A DNA stretch of 64,000 nucleotides from Bifidobacterium xylocopae (GCF_003315615.1 NZ_PDCH01000010.1:1-64000); one strand, 5' to 3'; numbered from the stretch's first letter, positions 39,697-49,394 are shown. Notes: a model not told the origin generated them from the sequence alone. Made by a program: numbers and translations.

Positions 39697-40734
39697 TCAA
39701 CGCATGTACTTGATTCGGCGATCGTAGCAGTGTTTTTCGGCCAGGCGGATCAGTCGGTGGACCTGGCAGTCGGCCCGTTGCCAAAAGCTTAGGGCACGGA
39801 AGAGAGCCCTGCAGTTCCGCCGGTCGGCCTTGTAGTCGTCGGTTAAGGCTGGTTCCCGTTTGGTGAGTGCGCGCTCCGAAGCCAGGGCATCGGCCATGGT
39901 GTAGTAGCTGCGCATGGGAATCAGGCCATGCTCAAGAGCCAGCCGGAAGTTGGCCATGCCGGCCCTGGCGTTGTCCTGGTAAAAGCCGAGGCTGCGTTCG
40001 GCGTGGGTGACCGAGCTGGGGGACTGAAGCCAGTTGTAGAGGTTGACGTCGAGGTCAGCGACCATGGTCATGCCTGAATAGAGCTGACCGGCGACCATCA
40101 CATCCTGAGCGAATTTACCCTCGGGGAAGCGCACACCCTCCCACAGCTCGGCCCGGTAGAGACGGCACCAGTTGGCTTCGTTGAAGTAGCGGGCCTCGCT
40201 CTTGCGGCCCAGGCGGTCCCCCAGTAGGCGCAGGCTCTTACAAAATACACTCTGGTAGGCCTTGAGCGGGTCCTTGAAGACCGTGATATGGCCCGGCGCC
40301 TGCGCTCCGACTGCGGCCTGCTTGGCGACCGCATCGAGCTGGGAGACGCCGAACTGCCGCCAGCGGCCCTTGCTCATGTCGGCCCCGGTGGTCTCCAGGG
40401 CGTGGAGGAGGAGCTCGATATTGCGGCTGTCGAGTATGTCGTCATTGTCGACGAAGGCGATGAACCGCCCCAGAATTGCGTCCAGTCCGGCGTTTTGGGC
40501 CTTGGCTATGCCCCCATTGCTCTGATGGATTACGCTGATTCGGCCATCCCGAGCCGCATATTCGTCACAGATTGCGCCGGAGCCGTCCCGGGAACCATCG
40601 TCCACCAGAATCACCTGCAAATCGGTGTAGGTCTGATGGACTATGGAGTCCAGACAGGCGGGCAGGTAACGCTCGGCGTTGTAGACCGGGACGATGACAG
40701 AGACCAGCTGTTGCGGAGAGTTCTGGGGAAGCAT
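39697..40734 (-). CDS. Family 2 glycosyltransferase
   Basis: A 345-residue cytoplasmic GT2. The nucleotide-sugar-binding region VSVIVPVYNAERYL is at ~11 with VDDGSRDGSG, and the metal-binding DxD appears as FVDNDDILDS (~92). The second half contains a region typical of capsule and wall transferases (NEANWCRLYRAELW, FAQDVMVAGQLY). It is convergent with the giant transferase (6 bp gap) and may add a branch or cap. A short GGTGG sits close to the ATG, so the exact start is moderately certain. Confidence 0.88.
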   Translation of the reverse strand: MLPQNSPQQLVSVIVPVYNAERYLPACLDSIVHQTYTDLQVILVDDGSRDGSGAICDEYAARDGRISVIHQSNGGIAKAQNAGLDAILGRFIAFVDNDDILDSRNIELLLHALETTGADMSKGRWRQFGVSQLDAVAKQAAVGAQAPGHITVFKDPLKAYQSVFCKSLRLLGDRLGRKSEARYFNEANWCRLYRAELWEGVRFPEGKFAQDVMVAGQLYSGMTMVADLDVNLYNWLQSPSSVTHAERSLGFYQDNARAGMANFRLALEHGLIPMRSYYTMADALASERALTKREPALTDDYKADRRNCRALFRALSFWQRADCQVHRLIRLAEKHCYDRRIKYMR

Positions 40735-40930
40735 GCCACCATCATAACTGTTGGACGCGAGTTCCCCCTGGCCTGGCGGGCCTTTTCCGCTCTTGTGGCG
40801 AGAGGATGGAAATCAGACATGTATGGGCTGGGCGCGGGCTTGATGAGTCGTACCATGAGCGGTGCCGGTCAGGTGCCAGCAGTGTCGTCGAACTGTCGGC
40901 GAACGGAGGGAACAGCTAGGAGAAATAAGC

Positions 40931-42135
40931 ATGAAAGCCAGAATTTCGATGGTCGGTGCCACGTTGGTGGCAGCGTTGGTGTGGCCGGGTACGGCGCTCG
41001 CGCTGAACGGGACCTCCGCCGACACTACGGTCGTCAACGGGCAGGAAGTGCCCTTGGAAGCCCCCTCAAAAGGCCGGCAAGGCAGAAGATGACTCCACCC
41101 GGGCTCCCCAAGGAGGAGCTGAAGCTTGACCGGTCCCAGCTACTGCGCTCCGAAGAACCCGCTGCCGATCTCTTTCGCATGTACAACCACAACACCGGCG
41201 AGCAGTTCTACACTGAGAACAGCTGCGAGCGGGACTTTCTGCGCGGCAAAGGCTGGAACTACGAAGGCGTGGGCTGGAGGGTACCCCTGGAAGGCGCTCC
41301 GGTCTACAGAATGTATAATCCCAACTCTGGCGAACACTTCTACAGCCTGAACAGCTATGAGCGCGACATGGTGGTTTCGAAAGGCTGGCGGTATGAGGGC
41401 GTGGGATGGAAGGCGGCCGGCTCCAACGGCTATCCGGTCTACCGGCTCTATAACCCTCACGACCGCAGACCTGGTGCCCATCATTTCACCCTCAACAGCT
41501 ACGAGCGCGACCAGCTCCAATCGGTGGGTTGGCGGTACGAGGGGGTCTCCTGGTTCGGTGTCGGCTCCGCCGAGGAATCATACGACGACATACGCCAGCT
41601 TAACGTGCCCAACTACAACCAGTACGCTGCCGGAGCCCCAAGCGGATGTGAAGGTGCCTCCCTGCTCCAGGCCTTGCAATACAAGGGCCGGCTGGGCGGT
41701 TGGAGCCTGCGGCAGTTCCTCGACACCATGCCGCACTCCAGCAATGGCGGTCCCAACAACGGCTTCGTCGGCCCTCCCTATACGGAGAGCCCGAATGTGT
41801 ACTCCGCCATCTATCCAGGTCCGCTGGCCTCATGGGGGCAGGCCTACGGTAACGTAAGTAACATCACCGGTTCGTCCATGGACGCCCTGATTAATGAGGT
41901 GAGGGCAGGCAATCCAGTGGTGACCTGGGTGACCATCAACTTTCAGACCGCTCGCTGGGGCATGTGGAGCTTCGGCGCGGCGGTCAACAACAACCACGCC
42001 GTTACTCTGGACGGCTACAACATCCCGGGGGGCCAGGTCCATGTTTCCGATCCAATCTCGGGCTCTTATTGGCTGAGCCGGAGCACCTTCGAGACCATCT
42101 ATAATGCTCGCAAGTTTGCGGTCGTGATTCGATGA
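40931..42135 (+). CDS. Frameshifted secreted C39-like peptidase with DUF5648-type repeats
   Basis: ATG at 40931, with AGGAG 8 nt upstream, starts a clear signal peptide (MKARISMVGATLVAALVWPG, cleaved after ALA). That frame stops at 41092. The remainder is in another frame from about 41070, and one added base in CCCCCTCAAAA (41061-41071) restores a single protein. It then has three repeats of the YNPNSGEHFYSLNSYERD type (~50-200) and a C39-like papain-fold domain with catalytic Cys in APSGCEGASLLQ and His in NNNHAVTLDGY. Either a pseudogene, a phase-variable gene or a sequencing error. Without repair, translation from ATG 41088 would lack secretion. Confidence 0.75.
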
Positions 42136-42232
42136 GCTTGTGAGAAGTCGGCTGGGAGCGATAACATTAAAACTTGTCTGATGTGGCTTCCCCATGAAGG
42201 GGAGGTCCGCGGGCGATGTGCTACACCCTCCT

Positions 42233-42251
42233 GTCGCGGAAGGTCCGCGAC
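42233..42251 (+). promoter_or_regulatory. Hairpin in rpsF leader
   Basis: GTCGCGG (42233-42239) pairs with CCGCGAC (42245-42251) across a 5-nt loop, 24 bp before rpsF. S6:S18 complexes regulate such operons through a leader motif in many bacteria; I see a stem but cannot confirm that motif. Confidence 0.35.
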
Positions 42252-42275
42252 CGACATGTCCAAAGGAGGTGGGTG

Positions 42276-42572
42276 ATGTCTGCGCACAAGTATGAATTGA
42301 TGTTCATCGCTGATCCGTCCCTCGACGAACGAGCCCTGGAAAAGATGGCCCAGCAGTATCTGGAGATTGTCACAAAAGAAGGCGGCTCCATCGACAAGAC
42401 CGATTTCTGGGGTCGTCGCAAGCTGGCATACGAGATCGATGGCAACACCGAGGGAAACTACGCGGTGATCAACTACACCTGCGAACCCGCCGTTTCGGAC
42501 GAGCTTGACCGCGTCTTGAACCTGAGCGAGTCGATCATCAGGACCAAGATCCTTCGTAAGGACGTCAAGTAA
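42276..42572 (+). CDS. rpsF: 30S ribosomal protein S6
   Basis: A 98-residue S6 starting MSAHKYELMFIADPSLDE and containing DFWGRRKLAYEIDGNTEGNY. The ATG at 42276 has an almost perfect AAAGGAGGTG upstream, and an in-frame codon at 42216 adds nothing conserved. First gene of the S6-SSB-S18-L9 operon. Confidence 0.98.
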   Translation: MSAHKYELMFIADPSLDERALEKMAQQYLEIVTKEGGSIDKTDFWGRRKLAYEIDGNTEGNYAVINYTCEPAVSDELDRVLNLSESIIRTKILRKDVK

Positions 42573-42638
42573 GCCCCAGCGGGCCACGTTGAGCCGCGCA
42601 GGATTTCATTCGGGGGTCAACCAGGGAAAGGCACGAAG

Positions 42639-43274
42639 ATGGCAGGGGATACGATCATCACGGTGGTGGGTAATCTCACCGCCGACCCGGAGGTGCGCAC
42701 CACCGGCAACGGCGGTACGGTAGCCAATTTCACGATCGCCTCGACACCGCGGCAGTACAACCGCAACTCGGGGCAGTGGGAGGACGGCGAAGCCCTCTTC
42801 CTACGTTGCTCGGCCTGGGATTCCACCTATGCGCCGATGGCTTCGAACATCCAGGCCAGCCTGACCAAGGGCATGCGCGTCATCGCCCAGGGTCGTCTGA
42901 CCCAACGTTCCTACCAGGACCGTGAAGGCAATAATCGTACGGTCATGGAGATGCGCGTCGACGAAATCGGTCCGGCCCTGACCCGCAACACCGCACAGGT
43001 CACCCGCAACTCGGGTGGCGGCAACGGCGGTGGTGGCGGTCGCGGAGGTTTCGCCGGCTCTTCCCAGGGCGGCGGTTATCAAGGCGGTTACCAGGGTGGT
43101 GCTTCGGCCCCGGCCACCGGCGGGCAGCCCCAGGGCGGCCAGCAGGCTGCCCCACGGCAGCAGCAGGCCCCGGCCCAGGATCCATGGTCCACCCCGGCCT
43201 CCTCGGGCAACTCCTTCGGTTCTTTCGGTTCCTCCGACGACTTCGGTGGCTCCGGGGACGAGCCGGAGTTCTGA
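42639..43274 (+). CDS. ssb: Single-stranded DNA-binding protein
   Basis: A 211-residue SSB. The OB fold (1-~115) has [21 protein letters not shown] long Gly/Gln-rich linker follows (~125-195), ending in the acidic tip SGDEPEF that recruits partner proteins. The usual tip is DDDIPF; the acidic-Phe ending is preserved here. Location between rpsF and rpsR is canonical. Confidence 0.97.
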   Translation: MAGDTIITVVGNLTADPEVRTTGNGGTVANFTIASTPRQYNRNSGQWEDGEALFLRCSAWDSTYAPMASNIQASLTKGMRVIAQGRLTQRSYQDREGNNRTVMEMRVDEIGPALTRNTAQVTRNSGGGNGGGGGRGGFAGSSQGGGYQGGYQGGASAPATGGQPQGGQQAAPRQQQAPAQDPWSTPASSGNSFGSFGSSDDFGGSGDEPEF

Positions 43275-43343
43275 GCACCGTGGTCCGGCTCCTGGTCGGA
43301 CCCCCCAATCGCAATCATTCGTAATGTGTTGTAAGGAGTACAT

Positions 43344-43592
43344 ATGTCACGCAAAAGGCCGCAAGCGCCGGTCAAGCCGATCAAGAAGAAGCCGAATCCG
43401 CTGAGCGTAGCCAAGGTTCACGAAATCGACTACAAGGATGTCGCCCTGCTGCGCAAGTTCATTTCCGACCGGGGCAAGATTCGTTCCCGCCGTATCACCG
43501 GTGTCACCGTCCAGCAGCAGCGTCAGATCTCCAAGGCCATCAAGAATGCCCGCGAGATGGCCCTCCTGCCTTACCAGACCACCGGTCGCTGA
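43344..43592 (+). CDS. rpsR: 30S ribosomal protein S18
   Basis: An 82-residue S18 with the conserved [22 protein letters not shown] segment, given here as [19 protein letters not shown], and [21 protein letters not shown] partner region for S6. There is no N-terminal Cys cluster, so it is the zinc-independent form. It is 14 bp before rplI. Confidence 0.97.
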   Translation: MSRKRPQAPVKPIKKKPNPLSVAKVHEIDYKDVALLRKFISDRGKIRSRRITGVTVQQQRQISKAIKNAREMALLPYQTTGR

Positions 43593-43606
43593 GGGGAGAC
43601 AAGACA

Positions 43607-44059
43607 ATGGCAAAGACTAGCAAAGTCATTCTGACAAAGACCGTGGGCGACCTGGGCAACTCAGGCGATGTGGTCGAGGTCAAGCCCGGCTACGCACGCA
43701 ACTTCCTGCTGCCCAAGGGTCTGGCCTTCGCCTGGACCAAGGGTGCCGCCTCTCAGATCGAGTCCATGCGCCGCGCCCGCCGGGCCAAGCTCATGGCGAC
43801 CCGTGAGGACGCCGTTGCAGCCAAGGCAGCCATCGAGGGTACCGTCGTCGAGATCAAGGCGAAGGTCTCCGAATCCGGCAAGCTCTTCGGCTCCGTTTCC
43901 CTGGATGCGATCGCCGAGGCCCTGTCCTCAAAGGCTGCGGTAGAGCCGCGCACCATTTCGGTCGATACCATCAAGACGCCCGGCGATTATCCGGCCACCG
44001 TGGCCCTCCACCCGGAGATTTCCGCCTCCTTCACAGTCAAGGTGACCGGAGACAAGTGA
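43607..44059 (+). CDS. rplI: 50S ribosomal protein L9
   Basis: A 150-residue L9. The N-terminal domain has [20 protein letters not shown], then the connecting helix and the C-terminal rRNA-binding domain (~80-150). The length is normal. Last gene of the operon, followed by a strong terminator. Confidence 0.97.
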   Translation: MAKTSKVILTKTVGDLGNSGDVVEVKPGYARNFLLPKGLAFAWTKGAASQIESMRRARRAKLMATREDAVAAKAAIEGTVVEIKAKVSESGKLFGSVSLDAIAEALSSKAAVEPRTISVDTIKTPGDYPATVALHPEISASFTVKVTGDK

Positions 44060-44101
44060 TGAACTGATTCAGGGACGGTCCAGACCGTTCCTGGACAGGG
44101 G

Positions 44102-44139
44102 AAAGGCTCCCGACCCGCAAGGGTTCGGGAGCCTTTCCC
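44102..44139 (+). terminator. Terminator after rplI
   Basis: A 12-bp perfect stem AAAGGCTCCCGA (44102-44113) / TCGGGAGCCTTT (44125-44136), with T residues on both sides. It likely serves both the ribosomal operon and the opposing gene ending at 44207. Confidence 0.9.
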
Positions 44140-44206
44140 TATACGTGCACGTGGTGGCCCGCCATGCCTGCTTGCCTGCGGCAGCCGGGCGACCCGGGCG
44201 ATGGGG

Positions 44207-44554
44207 TTAGAAGTTGGAGCCGTTCCAACCCCAGTCGGTGGTGGCTGTATAGCGGATGTAGGTGCGGTCGTTAGGGATGCCCAGCTCCTGGTCGAGGACC
44301 TTCATGATGGATTCCGTCAGTTGCTCCCAGGACGAGCGGGGCACATCGGAGCCGAAGACATTGACCTCGACATATGCGGCGGGCTTCGAATCGTCGCCGC
44401 CGAAGTAGATCGGCATGTCCGATTCGAACGGGCACATGAGCCAGCCCTCCGATTTGCCGGGGACCGCCGTGATGGCTTGGCCGTACGCGGCCTTGATATG
44501 CTCACGCTGTTCGGCGCTGAGCGGGGTTGAGACGTGTGTATGGATGACAGGCAT
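44207..44554 (-). CDS. MIF-family tautomerase
   Basis: A 115-residue protein of the macrophage-migration-inhibitory-factor branch of tautomerases. The catalytic Pro-1 follows the initiator Met (MPVIHTHVSTPL), Lys lies in VPGKSEGW (~33), and the ending YIRYTATTDWGWNGSNF mirrors the YINYYDMNAANVGWNNSTF end of animal MIF. Bacterial members tautomerise phenylpyruvate-type substrates; the natural substrate is unknown. The start at 44554 has GGAGG 6 nt upstream. It is first in line after gtrA on the minus strand, about 105 bp apart. Confidence 0.85.
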   Translation of the reverse strand: MPVIHTHVSTPLSAEQREHIKAAYGQAITAVPGKSEGWLMCPFESDMPIYFGGDDSKPAAYVEVNVFGSDVPRSSWEQLTESIMKVLDQELGIPNDRTYIRYTATTDWGWNGSNF

Positions 44555-44659
44555 GGAATCCCTCCTGGAAAAGTCCCCCGGTTGCTGCAATGGCCTGTCA
44601 TCTCCAACAGGGACGCCGCAGCCGGTCGATAGTTCTTCCAGGATAGTCCTGGTCCGTCC

Positions 44660-45238
44660 TTACCGCCAGCCGAATGGTCGGTGGGTCAGGGAGAAGGCGC
44701 CCAGGCGGCAGGCAAGGGAGTCTTTCGCCTTGGGCCTGCCTGAAGCGGGTGCGTCCAGGAGCCACTTGCGGATGATGAAGTTCCAGATGGAGACCACGAC
44801 AGTGGCCACGATTTTGCTGGCGTTGGTGTAAAGCACGTACTTGGCGTGCATGGCCGTTGCCGCGTCGGCTGGCAGCGTGGAGGTGCCGGCCCAGATGATG
44901 AGCTCGTTGATGCCCAGGCCGATGGCGGCGGAGACGAAGAACACCAGGATCTCCATCCAACGGGCCATGTCGTCGCGATGGGTGAAGACATACTTCATGC
45001 TCGCCAGGTAGTTGAAAGCCAGCGATATCAGGAAGGATGCCGTGGAGGCCGCCAGATTGTTGATGTGGAAGTGAAGAAGGAGGTTCATCACGCCGATGTC
45101 GATGAGGAAGGCGATGATACCCACGACACCGAACTTGGCCACTTGCTCAATCAATTTTCGCACAGTGAAACCATACAGCATGGCCCGGCCCGATTCCACG
45201 GCAGACCGAAGCCCGCCGCCGGATGTTCGCCCGATCAC
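44660..45238 (-). CDS. gtrA: GtrA-family membrane protein
   Basis: A 192-residue protein with four spans. The family pattern is seen in LIEQVAKFGVVGIIAFLIDI and NYLASMKYVFTHRD. GtrA-like proteins are thought to flip undecaprenyl-phosphate-linked sugars for side-chain addition to wall or O-antigen polymers. A partner for the GT2 at 28937 and the GT-C proteins is plausible but they are not adjacent. GTG at 45238 has AGGAATAGG upstream; ATG at 45181 is an alternative that omits 19 non-conserved residues. Confidence 0.85.
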   Translation of the reverse strand: MIGRTSGGGLRSAVESGRAMLYGFTVRKLIEQVAKFGVVGIIAFLIDIGVMNLLLHFHINNLAASTASFLISLAFNYLASMKYVFTHRDDMARWMEILVFFVSAAIGLGINELIIWAGTSTLPADAATAMHAKYVLYTNASKIVATVVVSIWNFIIRKWLLDAPASGRPKAKDSLACRLGAFSLTHRPFGWR

Positions 45239-45265
45239 CGATACCTATTCCTGCGCTCGGACGGA

Positions 45266-46591
45266 TCAGGTGGCCATGACAGTCAGGTCCGGGCGTTCGG
45301 TGGAATCCTTGATCTGACGGAAACCGATGAAGGCGATGGCCAGGCTGGTCAGGGCCAGGGCGGTGACTACGCCGAACCCGCCCCGGGAGCCGTAGCGGTC
45401 GATGAAGACACCGGCGATGGCCGAGCCGGCCGAGGAGCCGATGGAGTTCATGGCGTTCAGCCAGGCCATGCCTTCGGTGAAGCGGATGGGTGGGACCAGG
45501 TGGAGCATGAGCTGGTTCCCGTTGATCCAGGTGGGTGCCTGGCAGACACCGATGACCAGATAGATGGCCATGATCGTCCAGATGTTGCGGGCGAACATGA
45601 AGGAGGCGATACCCAGATTGACCACCAATAGGCAGAAGTAGAAGCGCTTCCATAGGGGGATGGTCCAGCTCTTGGCGCCGTAGAGGAGGGCGCCGATCAG
45701 CGAGGAGAAGGAGAAGCAAGCGAAGACGAACCCGGTCATCTGCTTCATGCCCTGCTCGCTGGCGAAGGAGATGATGGAGATGGAGGCGGCGGATTGGAAG
45801 GCGCCCAAACCGAACCAGGTGACACATACCGCGATCAGGCCTGCGCTCCAGAAGCCCGAGGAGACGCCCCCTCCGCCCAACTGTGCTTGGAGCTCGGCCT
45901 GCCTGCGGCGGTAGTCCTTGCGGGAGACGCCCTCCTGCCGGGCGAGTGCGGTCTGCGACGGCGGCTCGGTGGACAGTTCGGTCAGAAACATCAGCGCACC
46001 GATGATGACGCACACGCCGGTGAACGAGAAGGCCAGAACCCCTGAGGCGACGGCCAGGATGGAGGCCAAAGGGTTGCCCACCACCCACATGGCTTCGTCG
46101 AACACCCCGGACAGGGACAGGGCCCGTTCGGTGCGCACATGGTCGCCCTTGAGTAACAGGGTCCACCGCCGACGGCTCATGGCGCCCCACGGTGGGATCG
46201 CTGCCATGAATGGGGTGATGCAGTATAGGACCCAGGCCGGAGCATGGGCGCTGATGGCGCTGATCAGACTGACCGCTGCGACGACCCACACCGCAATTGT
46301 GGGAATCGAAACCTGGCGCTGGCCGAACTTGTCGACCAGTTTTCCCAGGACCGGGCTCATGACCGCCAGTGAGATGGCCTGCGTGGCGGTCAGGGCCCCG
46401 GCCAATGAGTAAGAGCCGTAGTAATGCTGGACCGAGATGGTGATGGTCATGCCCACCATGGGGAAGGGCATGGAGGCGATCACGGCGCCTATTGCAAAGC
46501 GGGCCGTGCCCGGCATGCGCAGGAGTTCGGCGTATCCTCCAAGGATGCGGCGGCCTGCTTCCCTGATGGCTGCGGTGATCTGCTGAGGCAT
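45266..46591 (-). CDS. MFS transporter
   Basis: A 441-residue major facilitator with about 12 spans. The cytoplasmic loop 2-3 has LGKLVDKFGQRQVSIPT (variant of the G-x-x-x-D-R-x-G-R motif), and a central cytoplasmic loop (~200-235) is rich in Arg/Gln. It resembles drug or sugar efflux members, but the substrate is not evident. ATG at 46591 follows AGGAAG. It is divergent from the phosphatase gene at 46753 and 27 bp upstream of gtrA on the same strand. Confidence 0.85.
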   Translation of the reverse strand: MPQQITAAIREAGRRILGGYAELLRMPGTARFAIGAVIASMPFPMVGMTITISVQHYYGSYSLAGALTATQAISLAVMSPVLGKLVDKFGQRQVSIPTIAVWVVAAVSLISAISAHAPAWVLYCITPFMAAIPPWGAMSRRRWTLLLKGDHVRTERALSLSGVFDEAMWVVGNPLASILAVASGVLAFSFTGVCVIIGALMFLTELSTEPPSQTALARQEGVSRKDYRRRQAELQAQLGGGGVSSGFWSAGLIAVCVTWFGLGAFQSAASISIISFASEQGMKQMTGFVFACFSFSSLIGALLYGAKSWTIPLWKRFYFCLLVVNLGIASFMFARNIWTIMAIYLVIGVCQAPTWINGNQLMLHLVPPIRFTEGMAWLNAMNSIGSSAGSAIAGVFIDRYGSRGGFGVVTALALTSLAIAFIGFRQIKDSTERPDLTVMAT

Positions 46592-46752
46592 CGGGCTTCC
46601 TCTGTGTATGTGAAACTGCGAGAGATGGGGTGGGGTTTGACGGTCCGTCCGGGCGACTTGTGGCAGCTGGCGTTCCGTGTCAAACTTTAGTGGACATAGT
46701 TGACGACACGCCATGGCTGCCCTGCTCCGGGGCGGCGGCAGGAGGCACGATT

Positions 46753-47424
46753 TTGCCAGCGACCACGATTCACTTCGTCCGCCATGGGAAGGTGTACAAC
46801 CCCGATCATGTGCTGTACGAGCGGCTTCCCGGCTTCCACCTGTCCAAGCGTGGGGCGCGGATGGCTGCGGCCACCGCCCGTTTCCTGGCGCTGAACCCGG
46901 CCACGCAGGGTGTCTCCGCCATCTATTCCTCACCCTTGGAGCGTGCACGGGAGACCGCAGGAATCATCCTCGACCGCCTCAATCGCGAGCGTGCCGAGCG
47001 CGGAGGGCAGCCTCTGAAGCTGGAGCTGGACACCCGCCTGATCGAGGCCGGCAATGAGTTCCGGGGCAAGCGGATAGGCAGGGGAGAGGGCTCCTTGTGG
47101 CGTCGAAGCAACTGGCGGCTGCTGACCGACCTGATGGAGCCATCCTGGGGTGAGTCCTACCGTTCCATCGCCGAGCGCATGGCCGCTTTCGTCCAGGAGC
47201 AAGTGAGGGACCGGCCGGGTGAGCAGATCGTGGTGGTGAGCCACGAGTCGCCCATCTGGACCTACCGGCATCTGCTGGAGACCGGACACCCGGAGCACAA
47301 CATGCTGCTGCGCGGCACGGCGCTGGCCTCGGTCACGTCAATCACCATCGACTGTGTCAGCGGTGACGTACTGGGCATTGCGTATGCGGATCCCGCGGCG
47401 GAGGTGGGCCGGGCGGCCCGATGA
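46753..47424 (+). CDS. Histidine phosphatase (phosphoglycerate mutase-like)
   Basis: A 223-residue member of the histidine phosphatase superfamily. The catalytic RHG motif is at the N-terminus (TIHFVRHGKVYNPDHV), followed by IYSSPLERARETA, an acidic residue in LIEAGNEFRG, and the second His in VVVSHESPIW. TTG at 46753 is preferred because AGGAGG lies 7 nt upstream and the RHG is then correctly placed; upstream in-frame sequence overlaps the mfs promoter. The substrate is unknown. Confidence 0.88.
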   Translation: MPATTIHFVRHGKVYNPDHVLYERLPGFHLSKRGARMAAATARFLALNPATQGVSAIYSSPLERARETAGIILDRLNRERAERGGQPLKLELDTRLIEAGNEFRGKRIGRGEGSLWRRSNWRLLTDLMEPSWGESYRSIAERMAAFVQEQVRDRPGEQIVVVSHESPIWTYRHLLETGHPEHNMLLRGTALASVTSITIDCVSGDVLGIAYADPAAEVGRAAR

Positions 47425-47490
47425 CCTATGATGGCAGAGGAGTCGCCGTGACCGGCGTGTCCGATTCGTCCAACAGGCCAAGGAGGGCAG

Positions 47491-48354
47491 ATGGCATACG
47501 CATTTGACAGCAAGCAGGTTGACGCCCTGGCGGTGTTGCCCGAAGTGGTGCAGGCCGCTGAGGCCGGGTCTCGTCTGATCGGGCTGTGGCCGCTGACAGA
47601 TGCCATGCAGATGGATAACGATGCCAAATACGGTGAGAATCTGCAGGTCAGAATGTCACAGACCCTGGCGCAGGTGATGACGGGCGAGGAAGTGACCATC
47701 CCCGATGCCGAATTCGTCTACGAAGGCGCCGATCAGATCCCGGGCCGTCCCCAAACGATTGTGGACGCGCTTTTGGCTGCCAACGACGCGTGTGATGGTC
47801 TGTCCGGCTTCGCTCAGGACGGCGATTTCGAACGCGTGAGGGTCGCAGCCGAACGTCTGAATGCCGGATGGAGCGAGGACGAGGTCCATGCTGGCGCCGA
47901 AGTGGTCCAGACTGCGCTCGCGTCGCTGTGCCCAGGGCAGGAATTGGAAGCCTCCGCCGACCCGCAGGTCATCGCCTCTCGCCTGTCCGGATCCATGCTG
48001 GCCGCCGGCGATCTGATCCGGGCCGTCGGTGCGAGTGCCGATCGTCCGGTCAAGGCTCTGCCTGTTCTGCTGTTCGCCAACGAACTCAATGAACGCCTGG
48101 AGATTCCCCGGTCCTATATCAGTGCCGGGCAGCTGTCGGAGCTGTTGGGCTTGTCGTCGCCGCAGGCTCTGGCCCGGGCGGCCGGCCCACTGGTGCGGGC
48201 TGAATGGGACTCACACCGTGAGGATCTGCTCTGGGATCCGGACGAGGCCAAGCGGCAGGCCAAGGAAGAGGATGAGCGGAAGAGCCGTGAGGCCCTGAAG
48301 GCCAAGTTCGCGCACGTACCGGAAGACCCGAACAAGCCCCCCGTGGAATTGTAA
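47491..48354 (+). CDS. Hypothetical cytoplasmic protein, 287 aa
   Basis: A 287-residue acidic, Ala-rich, mainly helical soluble protein with no signal peptide or span. The C-terminus (KRQAKEEDERKSREALKAK) is a charged helix. A segment LSELLGLSSPQALARAAGPL (~225-245) resembles a helix-turn-helix-like helical pair, but this is weak. I do not recognise the family. It follows the phosphatase gene by 66 bp on the same strand. Confidence 0.75.
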   Translation: MAYAFDSKQVDALAVLPEVVQAAEAGSRLIGLWPLTDAMQMDNDAKYGENLQVRMSQTLAQVMTGEEVTIPDAEFVYEGADQIPGRPQTIVDALLAANDACDGLSGFAQDGDFERVRVAAERLNAGWSEDEVHAGAEVVQTALASLCPGQELEASADPQVIASRLSGSMLAAGDLIRAVGASADRPVKALPVLLFANELNERLEIPRSYISAGQLSELLGLSSPQALARAAGPLVRAEWDSHREDLLWDPDEAKRQAKEEDERKSREALKAKFAHVPEDPNKPPVEL

Positions 48355-48378
48355 AGGGCTTATCCGGGTCTCTGCCCG

Positions 48379-48423
48379 AAGGCGGCTGGCCGGCGCTGTG
48401 ATCAGCGGGGCTGGCCGCCTTTG
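48379..48423. terminator. Bidirectional hairpin between convergent genes
   Basis: AAGGCGGC (48379-48386) pairs with GCCGCCTT (48414-48421), followed by TTTG. It overlaps the stop of the DUF805 gene at 48402 and is a plausible shared transcription stop. Confidence 0.55.
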
Positions 48424-49394
48424 TCGAAGCGGGTGCCCGCCGGGTTGGAGGCGCGCACGGTCAGCACCAGCCAGACGATGCCGCCGGCGAGTACGGCCAT
48501 AAGGGCCCAGCCCATATTCATGACCATGGAAGGGGTGAATATGGTCGCGTCCTCGGACATCAAGGCGGATGTGTCGACGGAGGCCACGGTGGCTAATACG
48601 ATGCCGGCGCCCCCGTATGTCAGCCCGAACGGCAGGAGCACCCAGCATCCGGAGAGATTGGTGTCATGCAGGCGCCGCACGGTCACGGCCAGGTTCGGAA
48701 TCAGGATGGCAAGGTCCCAGACGTAGCCGATGTAGGTGCCTGCAGACCCCATGGGCATGGTCAGCAGGCTGATTGCACCTCCGGCCAGGAAAAGGAAGAG
48801 GAAGGCCCACCAGAATTCCCCCCGTGAGGCGCGGCCGGAGAAGTCGGCGTACTTGGTGAAGAATCGTTTGATGGCCGCGACGAATCCGATGCCATACCAG
48901 GGTTGGCCCAATGGCGGCTCACCGCCAGGACCAGCTTGCCCCGAGTACATAGGTGGGGTCTGGGGCAGGGTGGGCTGCCCGGGGACGAATGGGCCGGCAG
49001 GCTGACCGTAGGGCGGCTGTCCAGGTGTTTGCCCGTACTGTTGCTGCTGCCCCGGTTGGGGCTGTCCGTACTGCGGTTGGCCGTATTGCGGCGCTTGCGG
49101 CTGCTGTCCGTAGGGTTGGCCGGGACCTTGGTTGTGGACGGGGGCCGTCTGACCATACCCCGGTTGGGGCGTTTGGACCGGTTGCGGAGCCTGCGGTGTT
49201 TGATCCGGCTGGCTTTGCTGGCCATATGGGCCGTATGGGTCCGGGTCGGTCCGCCCGTAAGGCTGTCCCTGGCTGTATTGTCCTGCTGCCCCATAGGGGG
49301 CCGTCTCGCCGGAGGGAACGTAAGGTCCCCGCCCGTTCCCCGGATGCTGGCCCCCACCATCTCCCGTCTGCGGTTCGTTTCCGAATTCCGTCAT
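48402..49394 (-). CDS. DUF805 membrane protein with Gln/Pro/Tyr-rich N-terminus
   Basis: A 330-residue protein. Residues 1-~185 are low complexity, made of YGQ, QPQ, GQPY units. The DUF805 domain (~200-310) has IKRFFTKYADFSGRASRGEF and four spans with the RRLHDTNLSG motif between the third and fourth. DUF805 proteins are small inner-membrane proteins of unknown function. The start at 49394 has AAGGAAG upstream. The N-terminal composition parallels the TM2 protein at 12264, suggesting a shared role for such tails. Confidence 0.88.
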   Translation of the reverse strand: MTEFGNEPQTGDGGGQHPGNGRGPYVPSGETAPYGAAGQYSQGQPYGRTDPDPYGPYGQQSQPDQTPQAPQPVQTPQPGYGQTAPVHNQGPGQPYGQQPQAPQYGQPQYGQPQPGQQQQYGQTPGQPPYGQPAGPFVPGQPTLPQTPPMYSGQAGPGGEPPLGQPWYGIGFVAAIKRFFTKYADFSGRASRGEFWWAFLFLFLAGGAISLLTMPMGSAGTYIGYVWDLAILIPNLAVTVRRLHDTNLSGCWVLLPFGLTYGGAGIVLATVASVDTSALMSEDATIFTPSMVMNMGWALMAVLAGGIVWLVLTVRASNPAGTRFDKGGQPR

